Assembly (NCBI RefSeq): GCF_024362365.1 | Contig: NZ_CP101464.1 | Coordinates: forward strand, 2,852,001-2,916,000 | Reading direction: 5' to 3' | Length of the DNA stretch: 64,000 nucleotides | DNA from: Janibacter sp. CX7 | GTDB lineage: Bacteria > Actinomycetota > Actinomycetes > Actinomycetales > Dermatophilaceae | Part shown: piece by piece, positions 8,523 through 16,336 of the stretch | Position numbering within the stretch: the first letter of the stretch is position 1 | Layout: each line of letters opens with the position of its first letter | Notes under the pieces: generated by a model | The model's database searches: none | Told to the model about the DNA's origin: nothing | What the model saw: only the letters and a program-made list of their open reading frames with translations | Translations under genes and position numbers: made by a program

Positions 8523-8897
8523 ATGGGTGCACGCGTCGACCTCACCGACGAGGCAGGAGCGCTGCTCGCGAAGCTCGAGCAGCGCCACGGCCCGCTGATG
8601 TTTCACCAGAGCGGCGGCTGCTGCGACGGGTCGTCGCCGATGTGCTACCCGGCGGGGGACTTCCTGACCAGCGAGGCCGACATCAACCTCGGCACGCTCA
8701 CCGGCGAGGGCTTCACCCCGATCGAGTTCTGGATGAGCGTGTCGCAGTACGAGTACTGGAAGCACACCCACCTCACGGTCGACGTCGTCCCGGGGCGCGG
8801 TTCCGGCTTCTCGGTCGAGGCACCCGAGGGCGTGCGCTTCCTCATCCGGTCGCGCCTGATGACCGAGGACGAGCTGCGGGAGTTCGACCTGCTGTAG
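8523..8897 (+). CDS. DUF779 protein accompanying aldehyde dehydrogenase
   Basis: A 124-residue protein of the DUF779 family, recognised from the Cys-rich block HQSGGCCDGSSPMCYP and the following EFWMSVSQYEYWKHT segment. It starts 29 bp after the aldehyde dehydrogenase stop with a GAAGGGA ribosome site, so they are probably one transcript. DUF779 genes commonly sit beside acetaldehyde dehydrogenases. The three cysteines suggest metal binding or redox work, but no activity is established. An extended inverted repeat follows and may end the transcript. Confidence 0.85.
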   Translation: MGARVDLTDEAGALLAKLEQRHGPLMFHQSGGCCDGSSPMCYPAGDFLTSEADINLGTLTGEGFTPIEFWMSVSQYEYWKHTHLTVDVVPGRGSGFSVEAPEGVRFLIRSRLMTEDELREFDLL

Positions 8898-8909
8898 CGG
8901 GCTTCGCGG

Positions 8910-8995
8910 CTCGCTGGCGCTCGCACCTCAGCCACCGTGGGTCGAGGTGGCCGAGCGCCAGCGAGGCCCTCGAGACCGCGCACCAGGTCTCGAGG
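8910..8995. repeat. Two consecutive intergenic hairpins, REP-like
   Basis: CTCGCTGGCGCTCG (8910-8923) pairs perfectly with 8952-8965, and CCTCGAGACC (8968-8977) pairs perfectly with 8986-8995 across an 8-nt loop. They lie just downstream of the DUF779 gene. They could terminate that operon or be a repetitive extragenic palindrome; there is no U-tract. Confidence 0.65.
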
Positions 8996-9078
8996 CTCGT
9001 CGCAGAGCTCCTCACACCTCGACCACCGGTGTGGACGGGGCGGGTGAGACGGGCCGGGCCGGGGCGACCGGGCGCGAC

Positions 9079-9084
9079 TACGGT
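9079..9084 (+). promoter_or_regulatory. Probable -10 element (TACGGT) for leaderless ilvA mRNA
   Basis: TACGGT ends 6 bp before the GTG at 9091 and no Shine-Dalgarno sequence is visible. This spacing makes the GTG the likely transcription start. Confidence 0.55.
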
Positions 9085-9090
9085 GGGCAG

Positions 9091-10341
9091 GTGACCGCCC
9101 CGCTTCTCACCGCTGCCGCCGTCGACGAGGCGGCAGCCCTGCTCGCCGATGTCCTGCCGCCGACCCCGCTGCACCGCAGCGAGCGCCTGTCGGCCGCGAC
9201 CGGCGCCGACGTCTGGCTCAAGCGCGAGGACCTGCAGCCGGTGCGGTCCTACAAGTTGCGAGGCGCCTTCACCCTCATCGCCCACCTCAGCGAGGAGCAG
9301 CGCGCGAAGGGAGTCGTCGCCGCCTCCGCGGGCAACCACGCCCAGGGGGTCGCCTTCGCCGGCCAGCGCCTCGGCGTCAAGGCGCGGATCTACCTGCCGC
9401 GCAACACTCCTCGGCAGAAGCGCGACCGCGTCGCAACCCTCGGCGGCGACATGGTCGACGTCATCGTCACCGGTGAGGTCTACGACGACGCAGCACGCGC
9501 AGCCGCGGCAGACGCTGCGGAGTCCGGTGCTGTCGTCGTGCCGGCCTTCGACGCCCTCGACACCATGGCCGGTCAGGGCACGGTCGCCGTCGAGATCGCC
9601 CGCCAGCTCGGCCGCACCCCCGACCTCGTCACCGTGCCCGTCGGCGGGGGCGGGCTGCTCGGCGGGATGGCGACGTGGATGGCGGCCCACTCCTCGAGCA
9701 CGCGGCTCGTCGGGGTCGAGCCCGAGGACGCCGCCTCGATGGCCGCCGCCCTGGCCGCCGGGGCTCCGGTCGACCTCGAGACGGTCTCCCCCTTCGTCGA
9801 CGGGGCGGCGGTGCGGCGGGTCGGCGACCTGACCCACGCGGCGGTCGACGCCACCGGCACCGAGCTGACGTCCGTCGCCGAGGGCGCGATCTGCGTCGAG
9901 ATGCTCGCGATGTACCAGACCGACGGGATCATCGCCGAGCCCGCCGGTGCCATGGCGACCACGGTCCTCGCCGACCTCGACATCACGCCCGGGTCGACCG
10001 TCGTCGCCGTCGTCTCGGGCGGCAACAACGACGTCTCGCGCTACGCCGAGATCGTCGAGCGGGCGCTCATCCACGAGGGCCGCAAGCACTACTTCCTCGT
10101 CGACTTCCCGCAGGAGCCGGGCGCGCTGCGGCGCTTCCTCGACGAGGTGCTCGGGCCGGACGACGACATCGCCTACTTCGAGTACGTCAAGCGGAGCAAC
10201 CGGGAGACCGGGCCAGCGCTCGTCGGCCTCGAGCTCGGCCACCCCCGCGACCTGCTGCCGCTGCTCGCCCGCATGGAGACCTCGCCACTCACGATCGAGC
10301 GGGTCGACCCGGGCAGCCCGCTCTTCCGCTTCATCGGCTGA
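9091..10341 (+). CDS. ilvA: Threonine ammonia-lyase (threonine deaminase)
   Basis: A 416-residue PLP enzyme that converts threonine to 2-oxobutanoate, the first step towards isoleucine. The PLP lysine lies in RSYKLRGAF, the substrate loop in ASAGNHAQG and the phosphate-binding glycines in VPVGGGGLLGG. The last roughly 80 residues, beginning KHYFLVDFPQEPGALRRF, form a single ACT-like regulatory domain, as in the shorter Gram-positive IlvA type. GTG at 9091 was chosen because the enzyme core begins there and a TACGGT -10 lies 6 bp upstream, fitting a leaderless mRNA. It stands alone, not in an ilv operon. Confidence 0.92.
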   Translation: MTAPLLTAAAVDEAAALLADVLPPTPLHRSERLSAATGADVWLKREDLQPVRSYKLRGAFTLIAHLSEEQRAKGVVAASAGNHAQGVAFAGQRLGVKARIYLPRNTPRQKRDRVATLGGDMVDVIVTGEVYDDAARAAAADAAESGAVVVPAFDALDTMAGQGTVAVEIARQLGRTPDLVTVPVGGGGLLGGMATWMAAHSSSTRLVGVEPEDAASMAAALAAGAPVDLETVSPFVDGAAVRRVGDLTHAAVDATGTELTSVAEGAICVEMLAMYQTDGIIAEPAGAMATTVLADLDITPGSTVVAVVSGGNNDVSRYAEIVERALIHEGRKHYFLVDFPQEPGALRRFLDEVLGPDDDIAYFEYVKRSNRETGPALVGLELGHPRDLLPLLARMETSPLTIERVDPGSPLFRFIG

Positions 10342-10355
10342 GGGCCTTCGGCGGA

Positions 10356-10373
10356 ATACCCCCCGGGGGGTAT
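10356..10373. promoter_or_regulatory. CsoR-type copper operator upstream of csoR
   Basis: ATACCCCCCGGGGGGTAT is a perfect 18-bp palindrome 35 bp before the csoR start. It matches the GC-tract-flanked-by-ATA/TAT pattern of CsoR operators. It would let CsoR repress its own gene and copA until Cu(I) binds. Confidence 0.85.
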
Positions 10374-10408
10374 CCTGTTGGCCAGTGCACGACCCCCAGG
10401 AGGATCAC

Positions 10409-10690
10409 ATGGCCGGCTACAGCGGCAGCAAGGACGACTACCTCAAGCGGCTGCGCCGCGTCGAGGGGCAGATCCGCGGCATCTCGCGGATGGTCGAGGA
10501 GGACACCTACTGCATCGACATCCTCACCCAGGTGTCGGCGGCAACCAAGGCGCTGCAGGCCGTGAGCCTGGGCCTGCTCGAGGACCACGTCGGGCACTGC
10601 GTCGTCGACGCCGCGAAGGAGTCCGACGAGGCCGCAGCCGAGAAGGTGGCCGAGGCCAGCGCCGCCATCGCCCGCCTCGTCCGCTCCTGA
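10409..10690 (+). CDS. csoR: CsoR copper-sensing transcriptional repressor
   Basis: A 93-residue all-helical protein of the CsoR/RcnR family. The Cu(I) ligand set Cys35, His60 and Cys64 is in the expected positions (EEDTYCID and LEDHVGHCV). The N-terminal DYLKRLRRVEGQIRG segment is the DNA-contacting helix. An AGGAGGA site precedes the ATG and a textbook operator lies at 10356-10373. The copA gene begins about 52 bp downstream. A nearly identical operator pair occurs in front of copZ at 58.9 kb, so this repressor probably controls both copper loci. Confidence 0.93.
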   Translation: MAGYSGSKDDYLKRLRRVEGQIRGISRMVEEDTYCIDILTQVSAATKALQAVSLGLLEDHVGHCVVDAAKESDEAAAEKVAEASAAIARLVRS

Positions 10691-10742
10691 GCGGCGACGC
10701 GCCCCCTTCGCCTCCCTGACCCTCCAGACCCGACCCGGGACA

Positions 10743-12959
10743 ATGAGCCGCATGAGCACCACCACCGCGTCCGACCCCGTCGCCGAGCCCGAGGCGTCCG
10801 ACCGCAGCGTCGACCTGGCGATCACCGGCATGACCTGCGCGTCGTGCAGCGCCCGCATCGAGCGCAACCTCGGCAAGATCGACGGCGTCACGGCCACGGT
10901 CAACCTCGCCACCGAGCGGGCGAACGTGACCCACCCGGCCGACGTCCCGGTGGACGAGCTCATCAAGACCGTCGAGGCCTCCGGCTACGGCGCCTCGGTC
11001 CTCGAGCGCGAGTCGCGCCTCACTCCCCCGACGCACACCCCGGTCGAACGCGACGACCTCAAGCGGCGCGCGGTGGTCGCCGGCGGACTGGCCCTCGTCG
11101 TCCTCGTGCTCGCGATGGGTCCCTGGGACTTCGCCGCCAACCCGTGGATCCAGTGGCTGCTCGCCACGCCGGTCGTCGCGTGGGCGGCATGGCCCTTCCA
11201 CAAGGCCGCATACCTCAACGCGCGCCAGCTCGCCTCGACGATGGACACCCTCGTCAGCCTCGGCGTGAGCGCCGCCTACCTGTGGTCGACGGTCACCCTC
11301 CTCACGGGCGCCGGGGCCGACGGGCACTACTACTTCGAGACCGCGGCGGTCATCACCGCCTTCCTGCTCATCGGGCGCTGGCTGGAGGCCCGCAGCCGCG
11401 ACGAGGGGCGCTCCGCCCTCACCGAGCTCATGGACCTCGGGTCGAAGGGGGTCGCCGTCCAGCGGATCGACTCCCGCAGCCGGGCGACGACCGAGGTGAT
11501 CCTGCCCCTCGACGAGCTGCAGGTGGGCGACCACTTCATCGTGCGCCCGGGTGAGAAGGTCGCCACCGACGGTCGCGTCATCGACGGGTCGAGCTCCATC
11601 GACACCTCACTCGTCACCGGCGAGTCGGTGCCGGTCGACGTACGCTCCGGCGACCACGTCGACGCCGGCACGGTCAACACCTCCGGGCGGCTCGTCGTCG
11701 AGGCGACCGCTGTCGGGGCGGACACGACCTATGCGCAGATCGTGCGGCTGGTCGAGCAGGCCCAGACGGGCAAGGCCGACGTCCAGCGGCTGGCCGACCG
11801 GGTCTCCGCGGTCTTCGTGCCGGTCGTCCTCGGGCTCGCGCTGCTCACCTTCGTCGGGTGGTGGGTCGGCTCGGGCTCGGCGACCACCGCCCTCGGTGTC
11901 GCCGTCTCGGTCCTGATCATCGCCTGCCCCTGCGCGCTCGGCCTCGCGACGCCAATGGCACTGCTCGTCGGCACGAGCCGCGGCGCGCAGCGCGGGGTGC
12001 TCATCAAGGGCGCCCAGGTGCTCGAGGACACGCGCAGCGTCGACACTCTCGTGCTCGACAAGACCGGCACGATCACGACCGGCGTCGCCCAAGTCACCGA
12101 CCTCGCCGCCGCGCCGGGGCTGCACCCGGCGGCCGTGCTGACCGCTGCCGCGGCCGTCGAGACGGGCAGCGAGCACCCGATCGCCCGGGCCATCGTGCGT
12201 CGGGCCCAGGACAAGGGCATCAAGATCCCGGCGATCCGTGACTTCGAGGCGCTGCCCGGGTCGGGCGCCGTGGCGACGATCAAGAACACGCGGGTCACCG
12301 TCGGGCGCGCCGACCTCTTCGACGAGGTGCCGGCCGAGCTCGCGACCCTCGAACGTCCCGGCACGACGGTCTTCGTCGGCTGGGACGGCATCGCCCGCGG
12401 AGCGCTGACGGTGGCCGACGAGATCCGCGAGACCTCTGGCGAAGCGATCCGCGCGCTGCGGGCCGAGGGGCTCGAGGTGTGGCTGCTCAGCGGCGACAAC
12501 GAGCACAACGCGACGACCATCGCGGCCCAGGTCGGCATCGAGCCCGAGCACGTCGTCGCGGACGTGCGGCCGCAGGACAAGCACGACGTCATCGCCGACC
12601 TGCAGGAGCAGGGGCGGGTCGTGGCCATGGTCGGCGACGGGGTCAACGACGCCGCCGCGATCGTCAAGGCCGACCTCGGCATGGCGATGGGTACCGGCAC
12701 CGACGTCGCGATGGAGTCGGCCGACATCGTCCTCGTGCACGCCGACCTCGAATCGGTCCCCCGCGCCATGCAGCTCTCCCGAGAGACGCTCGCGACCATC
12801 AAGCAGAACCTCGGCTGGGCCTTCGGCTACAACATCGTGGCGATCCCGCTGGCGATGGCCGGGCTGCTCAACCCGATGATCGCCGGCGCCGCCATGGCCC
12901 TGAGCTCGATCCTCGTCGTGCTCAACTCCCTTCGCCTGCGCCGCTCGATCTCGGACTGA
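10743..12959 (+). CDS. copA: Cu(I)-exporting P1B-type ATPase (first copy)
   Basis: A 738-residue copper pump. One N-terminal heavy-metal domain carries MTCASCSARI. The membrane CPC motif ([13 protein letters not shown]), phosphorylation motif DKTGTIT, HP motif (SEHPIARAI) and GDGVNDAAAI hinge are all present. The last helices contain YN and MALSS, the Cu(I)-type signature. It pumps Cu(I) out of the cytosol. Start may be ATG 10743 or ATG 10752; GACAAT 7 bp before 10752 would fit a leaderless start there. It lies downstream of csoR, so copper induction is expected. Confidence 0.93.
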   Translation: MSRMSTTTASDPVAEPEASDRSVDLAITGMTCASCSARIERNLGKIDGVTATVNLATERANVTHPADVPVDELIKTVEASGYGASVLERESRLTPPTHTPVERDDLKRRAVVAGGLALVVLVLAMGPWDFAANPWIQWLLATPVVAWAAWPFHKAAYLNARQLASTMDTLVSLGVSAAYLWSTVTLLTGAGADGHYYFETAAVITAFLLIGRWLEARSRDEGRSALTELMDLGSKGVAVQRIDSRSRATTEVILPLDELQVGDHFIVRPGEKVATDGRVIDGSSSIDTSLVTGESVPVDVRSGDHVDAGTVNTSGRLVVEATAVGADTTYAQIVRLVEQAQTGKADVQRLADRVSAVFVPVVLGLALLTFVGWWVGSGSATTALGVAVSVLIIACPCALGLATPMALLVGTSRGAQRGVLIKGAQVLEDTRSVDTLVLDKTGTITTGVAQVTDLAAAPGLHPAAVLTAAAAVETGSEHPIARAIVRRAQDKGIKIPAIRDFEALPGSGAVATIKNTRVTVGRADLFDEVPAELATLERPGTTVFVGWDGIARGALTVADEIRETSGEAIRALRAEGLEVWLLSGDNEHNATTIAAQVGIEPEHVVADVRPQDKHDVIADLQEQGRVVAMVGDGVNDAAAIVKADLGMAMGTGTDVAMESADIVLVHADLESVPRAMQLSRETLATIKQNLGWAFGYNIVAIPLAMAGLLNPMIAGAAMALSSILVVLNSLRLRRSISD

Positions 12960-12965
12960 GCCTGC

Positions 12966-13279
12966 GCACGAGGTGCCGGGCTGCGGACCAGCCGGGCCCA
13001 TACGCCGCTGCTCCAAAGTACGAGCCAGCCCACGAGGTGCGGGACTGGCGGCCCAGTCGGGCCCATGCGCCGCTGCTCCGGAGTACGAGCCGCGCGAACC
13101 CTGACTCGCCGTACGGAGCAGCGGCGTAGCCCGTCCCGAGGCTCCCCAACCCCCCGTCACCCGGCCACCACTCCCGGCCCAAAGTACGGAGCAACGGCGT
13201 AGCCCGTTCCGGCGCTCCCCACCCCCCGTCACCCGGCCACCACTCCCGGCCCAAAGTACGGAGCAACGGCGTCGTCACT
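12966..13279. repeat. Two inversely oriented tandem-repeat blocks in a 456-bp gene-free gap
   Basis: Block 1 has two diverged units of about 65 bp starting at 12966 and 13031, both ending CCGCTGCTCC..AGTACGAGCC. Block 2 has units of 72-73 bp, with GTACGGAGC at 13111, 13184 and 13256; its two complete units are nearly identical. The core GGAGCAGCGGCGTA of block 2 is the reverse complement of a block 1 core, so the blocks are related in opposite orientation. No coding frame looks real. It fills most of the gap between copA and the convergent ABC permease gene. Confidence 0.75.
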
Positions 13280-13327
13280 CCCCCGCGCCCCCGGGGTCCC
13301 GCGCAACGCCGCCCGCCCGCGGGCAGA

Positions 13328-13370
13328 CGATCGGCCGGGCACCACCCCTGACAGGGTGCCCGGCCGATCG
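13328..13370. terminator. Strong hairpin between convergent copA and ABC permease
   Basis: CGATCGGCCGGGCACC (13328-13343) pairs perfectly with 13355-13370 across an 11-nt loop: a 16-bp GC-rich stem. Between convergent operons it should act as a bidirectional terminator. No U-tract follows, as is common in high-GC actinobacteria. Confidence 0.75.
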
Positions 13371-13415
13371 AGTTCGGGGCCGTCGGCGCCGCGCTGCGGC
13401 GCCGACGGCGGGTGC

Positions 13416-14642
13416 TCACAGCTCGGCGTTCCACGCCTCCTTGTAGGTGAGCTTGCCGCCCGTCTGCATCAGGGCGCGGCGGTAGATGCGCTCGGCGACG
13501 AGGATGACGCCGGCGGTGGCCACCGCGAGGATCCCCAGGCTGATCAGGGCCTGCCACCACTGCGACTCGCCCGACACCAGGCGCATCGGCTGCAGGACCG
13601 CCGAGAAGGGCGGGATCCACGCGAGGACCTCGACGACGCGGCCGGTGGCAAACATCGCGCCGAAGAACATGAACATCAGCAGCATCGTCACGGGCATCGA
13701 CGTCGACTGGATGTCCTCCTGACGCGAGGCGAGCGCACCGGCCACCGCGTAGAGCGCGGCGATCATCGTGAAGCCCGCGATGAAGAAGACGACGAACCAC
13801 GCCAGCCCGCTCGTGAAGCTCGGCAGCATGTCGCCCCAGTCGGTGAAGCTCACCCCGACGACCGCCACGGCCGCGTAGAGCAGCAGCTGGGCCACCGCGA
13901 GCACGACGGCCGCGATGAGCTTGCCGAAGAGCAGGTGCCGCAGCGGGATCGACGTCGCGATGATCTCGACGATGCGCGACTGCTTCTCCTCGGTGACGCT
14001 CATGGCGAGGTACATCCCGAAGATCACCGCGGACATGTAGAAGAGGATCGCCATGCCGAAGCCCACCGCCTTGGCGATGCCCTGCTGCTCGGCGTCACCA
14101 TCGAGGATGTCGGTCGTGACGGCGGTCCCCTGTTGGAGGGTGGCGACGTCGGTGCCGGCCTTCTCGGCATTGGCGGCGAGCACGGTGCTGCTCACCGTCT
14201 CGGTGGCGATGTCCCGCAGCCCAGCGCTGACCTCCGAGCGACCGACGAGCTCCCAGCCGTCGTCGGCGGGGTGCAGCCAGGCGTCGGCGGACTCGTCCAT
14301 GACGGCGGCCCTGGCGGCCTGCGCGTCGTCGACGTCGACGAGCGTGATCGTCACCTTGTCGTCGATGTCGGGAGCGGCCGCGACGATCGACTCCCCCATC
14401 TGCTGCGACTGGGTGGTGACGGCGAGCTCGTAGGTGACCTCCTTGTTGGCATTCCACGCCTGGAATCCGAAGACCGCGACGAGGATGACGAGCGACAGCA
14501 GGGTCGACCCGATGAAGGTCTTGTCCCGCAGCCGCACCGACAGCTCACGCTGGGCGACGAGGGCCCAGGCGCTGCGGGTCGAGGTGGACTCGGTGCCCGA
14601 CCCCGTCGAGGTGGGCGAAGGGGAGGTCGTCACGGTGCTCAT
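13416..14642 (-). CDS. ABC-2 type transporter permease (NatB/YhaP-like)
   Basis: A 408-residue permease. One membrane helix lies near the N-terminus (FIGSTLLSLVILVAVFGFQ), followed by an extracytoplasmic domain of about 150 residues and five or six helices in the C-terminal half. That layout is typical of NatB/YhaP ABC-2 permeases, which export sodium or drugs. Its start overlaps the ATPase gene by 4 bp. The upstream kinase/regulator pair on the same strand suggests a stress- or antibiotic-inducible exporter. Substrate cannot be read from sequence. Confidence 0.88.
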   Translation of the reverse strand: MSTVTTSPSPTSTGSGTESTSTRSAWALVAQRELSVRLRDKTFIGSTLLSLVILVAVFGFQAWNANKEVTYELAVTTQSQQMGESIVAAAPDIDDKVTITLVDVDDAQAARAAVMDESADAWLHPADDGWELVGRSEVSAGLRDIATETVSSTVLAANAEKAGTDVATLQQGTAVTTDILDGDAEQQGIAKAVGFGMAILFYMSAVIFGMYLAMSVTEEKQSRIVEIIATSIPLRHLLFGKLIAAVVLAVAQLLLYAAVAVVGVSFTDWGDMLPSFTSGLAWFVVFFIAGFTMIAALYAVAGALASRQEDIQSTSMPVTMLLMFMFFGAMFATGRVVEVLAWIPPFSAVLQPMRLVSGESQWWQALISLGILAVATAGVILVAERIYRRALMQTGGKLTYKEAWNAEL

Positions 14643-15556
14643 GCCGTCACCTCCCGGTAGACCTCGGACAGCGGCGGCACGATCGGCGTCAGCTCCGTGA
14701 CGCCCCCTCGGCGCAGCCCTTCGGCGAGGACCTCGCCGAGCACCCGCTGGCGCTCGGCCTCGGCGTCGGCCGAGAGGTCGAGGATGGCCGTCGGGCCGTC
14801 CACGTCGAGCGCGGTGACCCCGGCGACGTCACGCACCCAGCCGGCGTCACGCACCGCGACGAGCTTGTGCCGGCGCGGGGCGCCACCCCGCAGCTCGGTG
14901 GGCGTGCCGGTGGCGCGCACCGTCCCCTTCGCGAGGATGACGAGCTGGTCGCACAGCCGGTCGACGAGGTCGAGCTGGTGGCTGGAGAAGAGCACGGGCA
15001 CCCCGCGCGCCGTGTGCTCGCGCAGCAGATCGGCCATCGAGTCCACGGCGTCGGGGTCGAGGCCGGAGAAGGGCTCGTCGAGGATGAGCGCCGCCGGCTC
15101 GATCATCAGCGCGGCGGCGATCTGCACCCGCTGCTGGTTGCCGAGCGAGAGCGACTCGACGGTGTCGTCGGTGCGCTCGCCGAGGCCGAGGCGCTCGAGG
15201 AGGGTCATGACCGACTCCCGCGAGCGCCGGGCGCTCAGGCCGCGCAGCTGGCCGAGGTAGATCAGCTGGTCGGCGACCTTCTGCTTCGGGTAGAGCCCGC
15301 GCTCCTCCGGCATGTAGCCGATGGTGCGCTGGTCGGCGGCGGTGATCGGCCGGTCGCCCCAGAGGACCCGCCCCTCGGAGATCGTGAGGACGCCCATGAT
15401 CATGCGCATCGTCGTCGTCTTGCCGGCGCCGTTGCCCCCGACGAACCCGGTCATCTGCCCCTGCGGCACCGTGAAGTCGACGTGGTCGACGGCGGTGAAG
15501 TCACCGAACCGTCGCGTCAGCCCCTCCACTGTGATCGTCTGCGGTGTCCTGTCCAT
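14639..15556 (-). CDS. ABC transporter ATP-binding protein (NatA-like)
   Basis: A 305-residue ABC ATPase with Walker A (GGNGAGKTTTM), a variant signature (SLGNQQRVQIA rather than LSGGQ) and Walker B (LILDEPFSGLDP). The C-terminal roughly 85 residues form the extra domain seen in DUF4162/NatA-type ATPases. ATG 15556 is preferred over an in-frame GTG at 15577 because TAGCGT ends exactly 7 bp upstream, the leaderless arrangement seen repeatedly here. It energises the permease encoded directly downstream. Confidence 0.9.
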   Translation of the reverse strand: MDRTPQTITVEGLTRRFGDFTAVDHVDFTVPQGQMTGFVGGNGAGKTTTMRMIMGVLTISEGRVLWGDRPITAADQRTIGYMPEERGLYPKQKVADQLIYLGQLRGLSARRSRESVMTLLERLGLGERTDDTVESLSLGNQQRVQIAAALMIEPAALILDEPFSGLDPDAVDSMADLLREHTARGVPVLFSSHQLDLVDRLCDQLVILAKGTVRATGTPTELRGGAPRRHKLVAVRDAGWVRDVAGVTALDVDGPTAILDLSADAEAERQRVLGEVLAEGLRRGGVTELTPIVPPLSEVYREVTA

Positions 15557-15563
15557 GCCCCCA

Positions 15564-15569
15564 ACGCTA
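15564..15569 (-). promoter_or_regulatory. Probable -10 element (TAGCGT) for the ABC operon
   Basis: TAGCGT on the minus strand ends 7 bp before ATG 15556. It implies an ABC-operon promoter distinct from any read-through from the regulator gene. Confidence 0.55.
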
Positions 15570-15646
15570 GGGAGCACGGCGCGTCAGCAGATCAGCCACG
15601 GGGATGATCTTGGGACGAAGGGGGTCTCCCCCCACGGGTGGAGCGC

Positions 15647-16336
15647 TCAGCCCGCGATGCCCGCCTCGTGCGCGAGGATCACCGCGCCGACGCGATCCCG
15701 CACCTGCAGCTTGGCGAAGATGCTCGACACGTGCGTCTTGACCGTCGCGGCGCCGATGACGAGGTCGGCGGCGATCTCGGAGTTGGAGCGGCCGGCGCCG
15801 ATGAGGCGCAGCACCTCGAGCTCACGCTCGGTGAGCTGGCCGAGCAGGTCGGCGTGCCGGCCCGGCCCGCCACCGGCGGCGGGCGCCGTCATCTGCGCGA
15901 TGACCCGCTGGGTCACCTCGGGGGCGAGCAGCGCGTGCCCGTGCCCGACGGCGCGCAGGGCGTCGACGAGCTGGTCGGCCTCGGCGTTCTTGAGCAGGAA
16001 CCCGCTCGCCCCGGCCTCCAGCGCGTCGAAGAGGTAGCTGTCGGCGTCGAAGGTCGTCAGGATGATGACCCGCCCGAGCCCGGCGGCGACGATCTCCCGG
16101 GTTGCGGCGATGCCGTCCATGACCGGCATCTGCACGTCCATGACGATGACATCGGGCCGCTGCTCCCGCGCCATCTCGACCGCCTGCCGCCCGTCGGACG
16201 CCTCACCGACGACCTCGAGGTCGTCCTCGACCGAGAGCATCATCGCGAAGCCCGACCGGATGATCGGCTGGTCGTCGACGAGCAGCACCCGCAGCCGCCC
16301 GCCGGTCCCGCCCCCTGCGGGCGGAGGCAAGCTCAT
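15647..16336 (-). CDS. LuxR/NarL-family response regulator
   Basis: A 229-residue regulator with a Gly/Pro-rich N-terminal tail of about 14 residues. The receiver has LLVDDQPIIR and phosphoacceptor Asp in VIVMDVQMPVMDG, with the Lys in GFLLKNAEAD. A LuxR helix-turn-helix (LTERELEVLRLIGAGRSNSE) is C-terminal. It overlaps its kinase gene by 4 bp and is followed about 90 bp on by the ABC transporter genes, so the exporter is its probable target. Confidence 0.9.
   Translation of the reverse strand: MSLPPPAGGGTGGRLRVLLVDDQPIIRSGFAMMLSVEDDLEVVGEASDGRQAVEMAREQRPDVIVMDVQMPVMDGIAATREIVAAGLGRVIILTTFDADSYLFDALEAGASGFLLKNAEADQLVDALRAVGHGHALLAPEVTQRVIAQMTAPAAGGGPGRHADLLGQLTERELEVLRLIGAGRSNSEIAADLVIGAATVKTHVSSIFAKLQVRDRVGAVILAHEAGIAG

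Noticed and set aside
8898..9090. Possible attenuator or riboswitch in front of ilvA
   Set aside because: The hairpins lie upstream of a -10 that sits 6 bp from the GTG, so they would not be in the ilvA transcript. No leader peptide rich in Ile, Leu or Val was seen.
12966..13279. Tandem repeats considered as a CRISPR array
   Set aside because: Units are contiguous at about 65 and 72-73 bp with no unique spacers, and no cas genes are present.
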